From: Sphingomonas sp. Leaf357
GTDB taxonomy: Bacteria; Pseudomonadota; Alphaproteobacteria; Sphingomonadales; Sphingomonadaceae
Assembly: GCF_001423845.1 (NCBI RefSeq)
Contig: NZ_LMPM01000003.1
Coordinates: 258,014-322,013 of the forward strand
DNA: 64,000 nucleotides
Direction of reading: 5' to 3'
The notes under the pieces are model-generated. The model had not been told where the DNA came from, ran no database searches, and was given only the letters and a program-made list of their open reading frames with translations. Shown here in pieces: positions 23,678 through 32,171 of the stretch. Position numbers and translations under genes: made by a program. Positions within the stretch are counted from its first letter, which is position 1. Each line of letters starts with the position of its first letter.

Positions 23678-25788
23678 CAGAATGCTTGCCCGATCGAGAT
23701 GTAGAGCGCGACCTTGCCGTCGCCCGGTCGCGGGTTGAGCGGCGTTGCCACGTCCACCCGCATCGGTCCGAAATTGGTGTAGAATCGCCCGCCGATGCCC
23801 GCGCCGTACCGCAGGTCGCCGCCCTTGGGGTAAACCGTCTCGTACGCGTTACCCGCATCGAAGAACGGCACGATCCCGAAATTGCCGAAACGATAGCGCG
23901 CCTCGATCGAGAATTCGTTGAGCGAGCGTCCGCCGACCGGATTGCCCTGCGGATCGAACGGCCCGAGCCGCTGATAGCCGTAGCCGCGCACCGATCCGCC
24001 GCCGCCGCCGTAATAGCGCCGCGACGGTGCAAGATCGTCGCGTGCGATGCCCGGGATCGTCCCCGCGCGCACCCGCCCCGCCACCACCAGGCTCGGCGTC
24101 ACCGGCTGATAGATGCTGCCCTCGATCAGCACGCGCGCATAGGGCCGCACGCCGCCGCTCACCGACGTCTCCGGGCTCAGGCTCAATTTCAGGCGATAGC
24201 CCTTGGTCGGGTTGAGCAGACTGTCCGACGTATCGAACAACACCTGCCCAGGTAGCGCGACGATGCCGTACGTCTTGCGCCTCCGGTCGCCGATCGCGAA
24301 ATCGTAGACGCTTTCGTTCGTGCCGGTCAGTTCGAAGCCGTAGGCATAGGTGAACTTCTTCTGCCAGATCGGCGTCGAATCGTAGCTGATCCGCCCGGAC
24401 AACGTGCCGGTAAAGGCGTTGAACGCATCGTAGTTCGAGTGGTTGGCCGATGCCGTCAGCGTGACGGTCCGGTCGCGCTTGCCAGCGTTCATCCGCCGGA
24501 AGGTACCCGACAGGCCTTGCTCCTGCGTGCCGGCGATGATCGATCCGATCAGCGCGCCCTCGGGCGGGAACACGTTGCGATGCGTGAACGACCCTTCGAG
24601 CTTGATTCCCTCGCCGGTCGAATAGCCCGCCGTGGCGGCGAGCGAGCGCGGCGGCCCGGCCTCCTGCCGCACCAGCAGGTCGACCTTCTCGGTCCCGTCC
24701 GGACCGGGCTGTCCGGTGCGGCGCGGCTCGACCGATACGGTCGAGAACAATCCCGTCGCGACCAGCGCCTGGCGCAGGTCGTCGACCTTGCGATTGTCGT
24801 ACAGTTCGCCGTCCTTGAACCGCGCCAGAACCCCGACATGCTTGGCGTCGAACGCCAGCTTGCCCTCGGTCGAATAGGTGCCGAACGACGATCTTGGCCC
24901 GGTGTCGACCGGCAGCGTGTAATCCCCGGTCCATTTCGCATCGTCGAGCAGGATGTCGCGCTGTCCGACCTTGATGAACGGATAGCCCTGTTGCGGCAGC
25001 GTCAGCGCCAGATTGGCCTCCGCGCCCTGAATGCGATCCGCCTCAATCCTGTCGCCGATCTTTAGCGGCAATTCGCGCCGCAACAGATCTGGCGGCACAA
25101 CCGGCCCGGCGTCGATCGTCACCGACGACAGGCTGTAGACCTTGCCCGGCGTCGCGCTGACGATCGCCTTGACCGGCTTGCCGCTCTTCGCCGGCGGCTG
25201 CTCGATCGTCGAGATCGCGGTGCCGTCATAGAAGCCCTTCGACTTCATCAGCCGCACCGCCAGCGCCTCATCCTCCTTGGCGCGCGCGGAAATCATCGCC
25301 GCGTTGGCGGCATTGCCACCGCCTTCCTTCAGCGCGGACAGCGAATTGAATTGACTGGTCAGCTCCAGCTCGTCCAGCCCGCGCACTTCGGTGTCGTAGC
25401 GGATGACCACCGTCTTCTCGTCGCCGACATCGGCAACCTCGATCGGCGGCGTGGTGTCGTACGATCCGAGCGCGGGCAGCGGCGCGCTCAGCTCCGGTGT
25501 CTCGGCCGCGACCGGCGTCAGCGCGGGATCGGCGGGCGATACCTGCCCGGCGATCAGCGGCGTCCCCGCCGGGGCAGCGGGCATCGCCTCGAGGGGGGCG
25601 TTGATATCGTTGGACAGCGCGGGCAGCGCGGAATCGAACTGGGAATCGGTAACGATCGGCTTGTCCGCATTGGGATCGACCGGCTGAGCTTGAACCGGCT
25701 CGGGCGTGGCCGGCGGCACCTGTTGCGCGGGAGCGAGCCCCGCCAAAGCCAAGACCACCCAACTCGACGTAAACCAAAGACCAGTCAA
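23677..25788 (-). CDS. tamA: outer-membrane assembly protein TamA (Omp85 family)
   Basis: 703 residues with a TTG start at 25788. Signal peptide (LWFTSSWVVLALAGLAPAQ), a proline/alanine-rich stretch of about 90 residues that is not part of the usual TamA, three POTRA domains (about 115-390) and a 16-strand Omp85 beta-barrel (about 400-703) with the lid-loop region around GGGGSVRGYGYQRLGP and the terminal strand VALYISIGQAF ending in Phe. Partner of TamB, encoded directly downstream. The start is uncertain because no clear ribosome site precedes it. Confidence 0.93.
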   Translation of the reverse strand: MTGLWFTSSWVVLALAGLAPAQQVPPATPEPVQAQPVDPNADKPIVTDSQFDSALPALSNDINAPLEAMPAAPAGTPLIAGQVSPADPALTPVAAETPELSAPLPALGSYDTTPPIEVADVGDEKTVVIRYDTEVRGLDELELTSQFNSLSALKEGGGNAANAAMISARAKEDEALAVRLMKSKGFYDGTAISTIEQPPAKSGKPVKAIVSATPGKVYSLSSVTIDAGPVVPPDLLRRELPLKIGDRIEADRIQGAEANLALTLPQQGYPFIKVGQRDILLDDAKWTGDYTLPVDTGPRSSFGTYSTEGKLAFDAKHVGVLARFKDGELYDNRKVDDLRQALVATGLFSTVSVEPRRTGQPGPDGTEKVDLLVRQEAGPPRSLAATAGYSTGEGIKLEGSFTHRNVFPPEGALIGSIIAGTQEQGLSGTFRRMNAGKRDRTVTLTASANHSNYDAFNAFTGTLSGRISYDSTPIWQKKFTYAYGFELTGTNESVYDFAIGDRRRKTYGIVALPGQVLFDTSDSLLNPTKGYRLKLSLSPETSVSGGVRPYARVLIEGSIYQPVTPSLVVAGRVRAGTIPGIARDDLAPSRRYYGGGGGSVRGYGYQRLGPFDPQGNPVGGRSLNEFSIEARYRFGNFGIVPFFDAGNAYETVYPKGGDLRYGAGIGGRFYTNFGPMRVDVATPLNPRPGDGKVALYISIGQAF

Positions 25789-25883
25789 AACGCGCTTTTC
25801 CCCTTGGGGGAGCGGCTGACCACCGTCTATTCCCCACCTCCCGCGCCTAACGCACGGCCATCATGTTGGTTCCTGCTGACATT

Positions 25884-25993
25884 CCGTCATCCCGGACTTG
25901 ATCCGGGATCCAACGTGCCGGCAAGGCTGCGCCCGCCCCTCTGGCCGCAACCCAAGCCGCTTGATGGATCCCGGATCAAGTCCGGGATGACGG
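25884..25993. repeat. mirrored extragenic repeat, copy 2
   Basis: Near-perfect mirror: left arm begins CCGTCATCCCGGACTTGATC and continues CGGGATCCAACG; right arm ends GGATCAAGTCCGGGATGACG. The arms can pair over more than 25 bp. It lies between the starts/ends of tamA and glcB, close to the 3' end of glcB. Confidence 0.9.
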
Positions 25994-26002
25994 CGGAAGC
26001 GG

Positions 26003-28207
26003 TCAAGCCCCCTTCACCCGCAACCGAAACGCGTGCAGCAACGGCTCGGTATACCCGCTCGGCTGCGTCACGCCCTCGAACACCAGAGCGCGCGCCGCCT
26101 GATACGCCAGGCTGCTATCCTCGTGCCCCGACATCGGCGAATAGGCCGCGTCGCCCGCATTCTGCGCATCGACCTTCTTCGCCATCCGCTCGAACGCTGC
26201 ATCCACGTCCGCCGTGGTCGCCACCCCGTGCAGCAGCCAATTGGCCATGTGCTGGGACGAGATGCGCAACGTCGCGCGATCCTCCATCAGCCCGATATCG
26301 TGGATATCCGGCACCTTGGAACAGCCGACGCCCTGGTCGATCCAGCGCACGACATAGCCCAATATGCCCTGTGCATTGTTGTCCAGTTCGGCCTGCACCT
26401 CCTGCGGCGTCCAGTTGCGCCCGCCCGCCACCGGCACGTTCAACAACGGACCGAGGCCCGGCACGGCCTCCTTCGCGATCGTCTTCTGCCCCTCGAACAC
26501 ATCGACGTCGTGATAGTGCATCGCGTGCAACGTCGCGGCGGTGGGGGACGGTACCCAGGCGGTGTTCGCGCCCGATTTCGGATGCGCGATCTTCTGCTCC
26601 ATCATGTCCGCCATGCGGTCCGGCGCGGCCCACATGCCCTTGCCGATCTGCGCCTTGCCCGAAAGGCCGGCGGCCAGACCGATCCGCACGTTGCGATCCT
26701 CATACGCCTTGATCCAGTCGCTCGCCTTCATCTCGGCCTTGGGGATCATCGCACCCGCATGCATCGCGGTATGCATCTCGTCGCCGGTGCGATCGAGGAA
26801 GCCGGTGTTGATGAACACGATCCGGTCCTTCACCACCGCGATGCACGCGGCGAGATTGGCCGAGGTCCGCCGCTCCTCGTCCATCACGCCGACCTTGATC
26901 GTGTGGCGTTCGATCTCCAGCAGATCCTCCACCGCATCGAACAAGGCGTTGGTGAAGGCGCATTCCTCCGGCCCGTGCATCTTCGGCTTGACGATATAGA
27001 CCGATCCCGCGCGGCTGTTGCGGAACTTGCCAGTTTCAGGTGAACGGTCCCCCGGACCGTTCAGGTCATCCCGGGGGGATGACCGACCTGAAACTCCCCG
27101 CAGGTCGTACAGCGCGATGGTCGAGGTCAGGATCGCATCCAGGATGCCCTCCGGCGCCTCCCCCCCATCCGCCAGCAGCACCGCCGGGGTCGTCATCAGG
27201 TGGCCGACATTGCGCACGAACAACAGGCTGCGCCCGGCCAGCGTCAGCGTGCCGCCGTCCGGCGTCGCATACTCGCGATCCGCCTCCAGCTTGCGCACGA
27301 TCGTCCGCCCGCCCTTTTCGAAACTCTCCTGCAGATCGCCGAGCATCAGCCCGAGCCAATTGGCATAGGCCGCCACCTTGTCCTCGGCATCCACCGCCGC
27401 GACCGAATCCTCGAGATCGACGATCGTGGTCAGCGCGGATTCGAGCAGCACGTCGGCGATCCCCGCCGGATCGTCCCGCCCGACCGAAGACTCGCGATCG
27501 ATCACCACTTCGATATGCAAACCGTGATGCCGGAACAGCAGCGAAGACGGCGTGGCCGGTTCGCCGCGATACCCGACGAACGCGCTCGCGTCCGCCAGCG
27601 CCGGCTTCGCCGCGCCGGGCACCCCCTGTGCCATCAGAACGCCGTCCACGATCGCAAGGCTCGCCACGCTATCCCACGGCCCGATCGACAGCGGCACGGC
27701 CTTGTCGAGAAACGCCTTCGCCGCCGCGACCACCTGCACGCCACGTTCGGTGTCGTACCCGCCCGGCTTCGCTTTCCCCGGCAACGCGTCGGTGCCGTAG
27801 AATGCATCATACAGGCTGCCCCAGCGCGCATTGGCCGCGTTCAGCACGAAGCGCGCGTTCAGGATCGGCACCACCAGCTGCGGCCCGGCCATCGTCGCGA
27901 CTTCGGCATCGACATGCTCGGTCCGGATCGTGAACGGTGCAGGCTCCGGCACCAGATACCCGATCCCGCGCAGAAACGCCTCGTCCACCGCGCCGCCCGC
28001 CTGATACCGCGCGTCGATCTCGGTCTGCAACGTCTCGCGGACCGCCAGCAACGCCCGGTTCTCCGGCGCGAACTTCTCGAAGATATCTGCCATGCCCTGC
28101 CACCAGGACACGGCATTGATCCCGAGCCCGAGCAGCACCTTGCTCTCGACGAACCGCACCAGCGGCTCGGCCACGGACAATCCGGCGCGGTCGATCATTT
28201 CGGGCAT
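26003..28207 (-). CDS. glcB: malate synthase G
   Basis: Condenses glyoxylate with acetyl-CoA to malate. 734 residues (E. coli GlcB: 723). TIM-barrel signature segments are present: [12 protein letters not shown] with catalytic Arg332, [33 protein letters not shown] and the C-terminal [20 protein letters not shown]. Start ATG 28207 has a perfect AGGAGGA 5 bases upstream. Residues about 371-393 ([20 protein letters not shown] and on to ETG) are extra, inserted in a loop just before [16 protein letters not shown], and are encoded by a palindromic DNA element (27032-27095). The gene stays in frame. The glyoxylate shunt partner AceA is not in the window. Confidence 0.95.
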   Translation of the reverse strand: MPEMIDRAGLSVAEPLVRFVESKVLLGLGINAVSWWQGMADIFEKFAPENRALLAVRETLQTEIDARYQAGGAVDEAFLRGIGYLVPEPAPFTIRTEHVDAEVATMAGPQLVVPILNARFVLNAANARWGSLYDAFYGTDALPGKAKPGGYDTERGVQVVAAAKAFLDKAVPLSIGPWDSVASLAIVDGVLMAQGVPGAAKPALADASAFVGYRGEPATPSSLLFRHHGLHIEVVIDRESSVGRDDPAGIADVLLESALTTIVDLEDSVAAVDAEDKVAAYANWLGLMLGDLQESFEKGGRTIVRKLEADREYATPDGGTLTLAGRSLLFVRNVGHLMTTPAVLLADGGEAPEGILDAILTSTIALYDLRGVSGRSSPRDDLNGPGDRSPETGKFRNSRAGSVYIVKPKMHGPEECAFTNALFDAVEDLLEIERHTIKVGVMDEERRTSANLAACIAVVKDRIVFINTGFLDRTGDEMHTAMHAGAMIPKAEMKASDWIKAYEDRNVRIGLAAGLSGKAQIGKGMWAAPDRMADMMEQKIAHPKSGANTAWVPSPTAATLHAMHYHDVDVFEGQKTIAKEAVPGLGPLLNVPVAGGRNWTPQEVQAELDNNAQGILGYVVRWIDQGVGCSKVPDIHDIGLMEDRATLRISSQHMANWLLHGVATTADVDAAFERMAKKVDAQNAGDAAYSPMSGHEDSSLAYQAARALVFEGVTQPSGYTEPLLHAFRLRVKGA
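27032..27095. repeat. palindromic element inserted inside glcB
   Basis: 64 bp with three nested or adjacent palindromes: outer arms AGTTTCAGGT (27032-27041) and ACCTGAAACT (27086-27095); GAACGGT/ACCGTTC (27042-27048 and 27056-27062); GGTCATCCCC-type arms GGTCATCCC/GGGATGACC (27064-27084). It adds about 22 codons to glcB without breaking the frame. This resembles the protein-coding palindromic elements known from Rickettsia, but the sequence is different. Confidence 0.85.
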
Positions 28208-28314
28208 TCAGTCCTCCTGATAAGGGTATTACATATGCCTGGGGAGGGCCGAAATGCGGCTTAGGGTTTGCCTGCGATTCCCGCAACGCCGGAGTTGGGC
28301 ACGTCCCTGCCCCC

Positions 28315-28412
28315 CCGTCATCCCGGACTTGATCCGGGATCCAACGTGCCGCAAACCAATCGGCTTCTGATCGCGCGGCACGTTGGATGCCGGATCAAGC
28401 CCGGCATGACGG
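28315..28412. repeat. mirrored extragenic repeat, copy 3
   Basis: Left arm CCGTCATCCCGGACTTGATC, right arm ending GGATCAAGCCCGGCATGACG, with matching CAACGTGCCGC / GCGGCACGTTG near the centre. The whole element can fold into one long hairpin. It lies between glcB (start 28207) and the 3' end of the MarR gene. Confidence 0.9.
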
Positions 28413-28420
28413 CCAAGAGT

Positions 28421-28873
28421 TCAGCCTCCTTCGGGATCAAGCGCCGCCGCCGAAGCCTCCAGCCGATCGAGCACCGCCCGGAACGTCACGATCTCCTTCG
28501 CCGAAAACCCCGCAAACACCCGCCCTTCGAGTTCCAAAGCCTTGGGCGCGACATTCTCGTACAGCGCCTGTCCGGCGTCGGTCAGCGACAACAGGTGCGA
28601 CCGCTGGTCGTCAGGATTGGGCCGCCGCGCCACCAGTCCGCGCTCGACCAGGGCGATCGCCGCACGACTCACCGTCACCTTGTCCATCTGCGTCCGCACG
28701 CCCAGCGCCTGCTGCGTCAGCCCCTCGCCCTCCGCGATCACCGCGATCAACCGCCACTCCGCGATCTTCAGCCCGAACAGAGCCTGATACGCCGTCGCGA
28801 TCGCGGACGACACGCGGTTCGACGCGATCGACAGCCGATAAGGCAGGAAATCGTCGAGTTTCAGCGTCGGCAT
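28421..28873 (-). CDS. MarR-family regulator of the homogentisate genes
   Basis: 150 residues from ATG 28873 (MPTLKLDDFLPYRLSIASNR); the frame upstream runs into a repeat and is not protein. Winged helix: LKIAEWRLIAVIAEGEGLTQ, recognition helix LGVRTQMDKVTVSRAAIALV, wing GLVARRPNPDDQRSHLLSLT. Divergent from hpd and hmgA, so it most likely represses them until an aromatic intermediate such as homogentisate or 4-hydroxyphenylpyruvate binds (inferred from position). Repeat copy 4 begins only 27 bases upstream of its start, so its promoter must overlap the repeat. Confidence 0.88.
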   Translation of the reverse strand: MPTLKLDDFLPYRLSIASNRVSSAIATAYQALFGLKIAEWRLIAVIAEGEGLTQQALGVRTQMDKVTVSRAAIALVERGLVARRPNPDDQRSHLLSLTDAGQALYENVAPKALELEGRVFAGFSAKEIVTFRAVLDRLEASAAALDPEGG

Positions 28874-28899
28874 GCGTTTCTCATTCCACAAAGAGCAGA

Positions 28900-28996
28900 C
28901 CGTCACCCCGGACATGTTCCGGGGTCCACCGCGCCGCAAATTCTCACCTGATTGGTTTGCCGCACGGTGGACCCCGGAACAAGTCCGGGGTGACGG
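28900..28996. repeat. mirrored extragenic repeat, copy 4, inside a promoter region
   Basis: Arms CCGTCACCCCGGACATGTTC and GGAACAAGTCCGGGGTGACG, with GGGGTCCACCG / CGGTGGACCCC further in. This is a sequence subtype (GTCACCCCGG) different from copies 1-3. It occupies half of the 196-bp interval between the divergent marR-type gene and hpd. Confidence 0.9.
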
Positions 28997-29008
28997 CAAC
29001 TGGCTGGC

Positions 29009-29040
29009 TGGACGCCCGCCCCAATCCCCGATATAGTATC
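29009..29040 (+). promoter_or_regulatory. candidate promoter of hpd with overlapping palindrome
   Basis: TGGACG (29009-29014) and TATAGT (29032-29037) are 17 bp apart and would start transcription near 29044. GATA-TAG-TATC (29030-29040) is a perfect inverted repeat over the -10 element and may be part of the operator of the divergent MarR regulator. Confidence 0.5.
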
Positions 29041-29069
29041 ATCTGAAACCACCTTCCCGGAGAGTGACG

Positions 29070-30149
29070 ATGACCGCACCCCAAGAATCGATGGGCGAAA
29101 ACCCGATGGGCCTCAATGGATTCGAATTCGTCGAATTCACCTCCCCCGCGCCCGAGGCTCTGGCCGATCTGTTCGTCAAGATGGGCTTCACCCATGTCGG
29201 CAACCACAAGTCGAAGAACGTCCGCCGCTATGCGCAGGGCGACATCAACTTCCTCCTCAACATGGACGAAGCGGGCCAGGTCGCCGGCTTCCGCAACGCG
29301 CACGGCCCCAGCGCCAACGCGATGGCGTTCCGCGTCGCCGACGGCCAGCAGGCGTTGAAGCTCGCGCTCGAACGCGGTGCGGCGGCGGTCAAGGGCGAAC
29401 ACGGCCCCGGCGAACTCGACATCCCGGCGATCGAGGGCATCGGCGGTGCCAACCTGTACCTCGTCGATGAGAAATCGAAGATCTACGAAACCGATTTCGA
29501 GCCGATCGCCGGCACGTCGCCGGACGATCACAGCGTCGGCCTGCACACGCTCGATCACCTCACCCACAATCTCCAGCGTGGCCGGATGGATTATTGGGCG
29601 AATTATTACGAGAGCATCTTCAACTTCCGCCAGATCCGCTATTTCGACATCGAAGGGCAAGCCACCGGGCTGTTCAGCAAGGCGATGACCGCGCCCGACG
29701 ACAAGATCCGCATTCCCTTGAACGAAAGCCAGGACGAGCATTCGCAGATCGAGGAATTCATCAAGGACTACAAAGGCGAAGGCATCCAGCATCTGGCGCT
29801 CGCCACGGACGATATCTTCAAGACGGTCGATATTTTGCGGGCCAACGGCATCAAGTTCCAGACCACGCCGCAAACCTATTTCGACCTGATCGACAAGCGC
29901 CTGCCCGGCCACAACCACGACGTCGAGGAAATGCGCAAGCGCGACATCCTGATCGACGGCGCCCCGGAAACGGGTGGCGGCTTGCTGCTGCAGATCTTCA
30001 CCGAGAACATGGTCGGCCCGATCTTCTTCGAAATCATCCAGCGCAAGGGTAATGACGGCTTCGGCGAGGGCAACTTCAAAGCGCTGTTCGAATCGATCGA
30101 ACTCGACCAGATCCGCCGCGGCGTCGTCCCGGGCGCGGTGGAGGCGTAA
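29070..30149 (+). CDS. hpd: 4-hydroxyphenylpyruvate dioxygenase
   Basis: 359 residues from ATG 29070 (GGAG 7 bases upstream). Converts 4-hydroxyphenylpyruvate to homogentisate in tyrosine breakdown, using Fe(II) and O2. Two vicinal-oxygen-chelate domains; iron ligands are visible as His in TLDHLTHNL, His in IQHLALATDDI and Glu in FFEIIQRKG near the C-terminus. The conserved KDYKGEGIQHLA and GFGEGNFKALFESIELDQ segments confirm the family. hmgA follows in the same direction 140 bases later, with a repeat between. Controlled in all likelihood by the divergent MarR protein. Confidence 0.96.
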   Translation: MTAPQESMGENPMGLNGFEFVEFTSPAPEALADLFVKMGFTHVGNHKSKNVRRYAQGDINFLLNMDEAGQVAGFRNAHGPSANAMAFRVADGQQALKLALERGAAAVKGEHGPGELDIPAIEGIGGANLYLVDEKSKIYETDFEPIAGTSPDDHSVGLHTLDHLTHNLQRGRMDYWANYYESIFNFRQIRYFDIEGQATGLFSKAMTAPDDKIRIPLNESQDEHSQIEEFIKDYKGEGIQHLALATDDIFKTVDILRANGIKFQTTPQTYFDLIDKRLPGHNHDVEEMRKRDILIDGAPETGGGLLLQIFTENMVGPIFFEIIQRKGNDGFGEGNFKALFESIELDQIRRGVVPGAVEA

Positions 30150-30166
30150 ATCCCTCCCCAACCCCG

Positions 30167-30257
30167 CCGTCATCCTGAACTCGTTTCAGGATCCATCGTG
30201 CCACAACGGCGATCGTCCGTGTTGCACGATGGATCCTGACCTTCGTCAGGATGACGG
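30167..30257. repeat. mirrored extragenic repeat, copy 5, between hpd and hmgA
   Basis: Arms CCGTCATCCTGAACTCGTTT and a right end CCTTCGTCAGGATGACGG, with GGATCCATCGTG / CACGATGGATCC inside. This is a third subtype (GTCATCCTGA). It may work as an attenuator or RNA-stability element in an hpd-hmgA transcript. Confidence 0.9.
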
Positions 30258-30289
30258 TAGTTGTTGAGGTGAACGTAAGGACCAAAGCC

Positions 30290-31582
30290 ATGACCAAATA
30301 CCAAACCGGCTTCGGTAACCACTTCGCCACCGAAGCCGTCCCCGGCGCTCTCCCGGTCGGACGAAACTCTCCCCAACGCCCCCCCTTCGGCCTCTACACC
30401 GAACAACTCAGCGGCACCGCGTTCACCGCGCCGCGCCACGAAAACCTCCGCTCCTGGCTCTATCGCCTGCGCCCGAGCGCCGCGCACCCCGCCTTCACCC
30501 GCTACGAAGGCGCGACGCAATTCGCCCCCGGCGTCGCCAAACCGCCACTGGCGCCCAACCGCCTGCGCTGGGGCCCGCTCGACATCGCGCAAGGCCAGGA
30601 CTGGCTCGACAGCCTCACCACCATGCTCGTCGCGGGCGAAGGCCCCGCCACACAGACCGGCGTGGCGATGCACATCTACCGTGCGAGCGAGGACATGCGG
30701 AACCGCGCCTTCGTCAGCGGCGACGGCGAACTCCTGATCCTGCCCGAACAGGGTGCCCTCACGCTCTTGACCGAACTTGGCCGGATCGACGTGAAACCCG
30801 GCGAGATCGCGCTGATCCCGCGCGGCGTCCGCTTCCGCGTCACCCTCCCCGACGGCGAAGCGCGCGGCTATGTCGCAGAGAATCACGGCGCGCCCTTCCG
30901 CCTGCCCGATCTCGGCCCGATCGGCGCGAACGGCCTGGCCAACCCGCGCGACTTCGAAACGCCGCTCGCGTGGTTCGAGGACGTCGAGGACGACTACGAA
31001 CTCGTCCAGAAATTCCTCGGCAGCCTGTGGTCCACGCAGCTCGGCCGCTCTCCACTCGACGTTGTCGCGTGGCACGGCAATTATGCGCCATGGAAATACG
31101 ACCTCGCCCGCTTCAACACGATCGGCAGCATCAGTTTCGACCACCCCGATCCATCGATCTTCACCGTCCTCACCTCGCCAAGCGACCAGCCCGGCACCGC
31201 CAACGTCGATTTCGTCATCTTTCCGCCCCGCTGGATGGTGGCGGAAGACACGTTCCGCCCGCCCTGGTTCCACCGCAACACGATGAGCGAGTGCATGGGC
31301 CTGATCACCGGCCAATATGATGCCAAGGCCGAGGGCTTCCGCCCCGGCGCGCTCAGCCTGCACAACCAGATGAGCGGCCACGGCCCCGACGTCGCCACCT
31401 GGACCGCCGCGAGCAACGCCGACCTGAAACCGCATAAGATCGATGGCACCATGGCCTTCATGATCGAAAGCCGCTGGGTCTTCCGCCCCACCGAATTCGC
31501 GCTGAAAACAAGCGCGCTGGACGAGGATTACGATCAGGCCTGGACCGGTTTTCCGAAGGCGGAGTTGCCGTCGAGCGATTAA
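30290..31582 (+). CDS. hmgA: homogentisate 1,2-dioxygenase
   Basis: 430 residues from ATG 30290 ([20 protein letters not shown]), which has AAGGA 8 bases upstream; the frame upstream (from 30251) is repeat sequence. Opens the aromatic ring of homogentisate to maleylacetoacetate with Fe(II) and O2. Typical segments: [60 protein letters not shown] and [12 protein letters not shown], containing the metal-binding His and Glu residues. The following enzymes (maleylacetoacetate isomerase, fumarylacetoacetase) are not in the window. Confidence 0.96.
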   Translation: MTKYQTGFGNHFATEAVPGALPVGRNSPQRPPFGLYTEQLSGTAFTAPRHENLRSWLYRLRPSAAHPAFTRYEGATQFAPGVAKPPLAPNRLRWGPLDIAQGQDWLDSLTTMLVAGEGPATQTGVAMHIYRASEDMRNRAFVSGDGELLILPEQGALTLLTELGRIDVKPGEIALIPRGVRFRVTLPDGEARGYVAENHGAPFRLPDLGPIGANGLANPRDFETPLAWFEDVEDDYELVQKFLGSLWSTQLGRSPLDVVAWHGNYAPWKYDLARFNTIGSISFDHPDPSIFTVLTSPSDQPGTANVDFVIFPPRWMVAEDTFRPPWFHRNTMSECMGLITGQYDAKAEGFRPGALSLHNQMSGHGPDVATWTAASNADLKPHKIDGTMAFMIESRWVFRPTEFALKTSALDEDYDQAWTGFPKAELPSSD

Positions 31583-31638
31583 AGCGTAGCTGCAATTAAT
31601 TCCTTGCGCGCCCTGCTGTCGATTGCCATAATCGCAGA

Positions 31639-31890
31639 ATGGATATCGAGTTCGACCCCGCCAAGGACGCACTCAATATCGAGAAGCACGGCATATCGTT
31701 GGCACGGGCGGCCGAACTCGAATTGCTCGCATATGTGGCCGACGGCCGTTTCGCCGAACCGCGCTTTAGGCTGTACGGGCTGATCGACGGGGAATCCTAT
31801 TGTGTCGCGGGCACTCGGCGGCGCGGCATGGTCCGCGTGATCAGCCTGCGCCGTGCTCATCGCAAGGAGATGCAACGCTATGCCCCATGA
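31639..31890 (+). CDS. brnT: BrnT-type ribonuclease toxin
   Basis: 83 residues with the BrnT (DUF497) pattern: MDIEFDPAKDALNIEKHGIS, then a central GRFAEPRFRLYGLIDGESYC and RVISLRRAHRKEMQRYAP. The F-D-P-x-K-x-x-x-N-x-x-K-H-G motif and the final SLRRAHRKE are the family signature (RelE-like fold, mRNA cleavage). The 3' end overlaps the antitoxin gene by 11 bases. It is the toxin-first order normal for brnTA. It sits 56 bases after hmgA; whether it is chromosomal cargo or linked to the catabolic locus is unknown. Confidence 0.92.
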   Translation: MDIEFDPAKDALNIEKHGISLARAAELELLAYVADGRFAEPRFRLYGLIDGESYCVAGTRRRGMVRVISLRRAHRKEMQRYAP

Positions 31891-32170
31891 AGATCGCCCG
31901 GTCGTTTTCGACGACGACAACCCCGAATGGACCAAAGAGGATTTCGCCAAGGCGCTACGCGGCGACGAAATCCCTGCGGAAATTCGCGCTGCCTTCGGCA
32001 AGGGTCGTGGCCGCCCCGTCGGCAGCACGAAGGCCGATGCCAAGGTTCAGGTAACGCTCCGCATCGATTCCGACGTGATCGCCGCCTTCAAATCCGGTGG
32101 CCCGGGCTGGCAATCGCGCATGAATGCCGCGCTGCGCGCCGCCATGTCGCAGGGTCGATCGGCGGCGTAA
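31880..32170 (+). CDS. brnA: BrnA-type antitoxin
   Basis: 96 residues from ATG 31880 (MPHEDRPVVFDDDNPEWTKE). N-terminal toxin-binding stretch DNPEWTKEDFAKALRGDEIP and C-terminal ribbon-helix-helix DNA-binding part VQVTLRIDSDVIAAFKSGGP followed by GWQSRMNAALRAAM, the BrnA signature. It neutralises BrnT and, with it, represses the brnTA promoter. The promoter is likely in the short gap 31583-31638 after hmgA. Confidence 0.92.
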   Translation: MPHEDRPVVFDDDNPEWTKEDFAKALRGDEIPAEIRAAFGKGRGRPVGSTKADAKVQVTLRIDSDVIAAFKSGGPGWQSRMNAALRAAMSQGRSAA

Positions 32171-32171
32171 C

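Noticed and set aside
19982..23704. 1240-codon open frame opposite tamB
   Set aside because: In GC-rich DNA the antisense frame stays open easily; its translation is a run of Arg, Pro, Gly and Asp with no motifs, while tamB shows clear family features.
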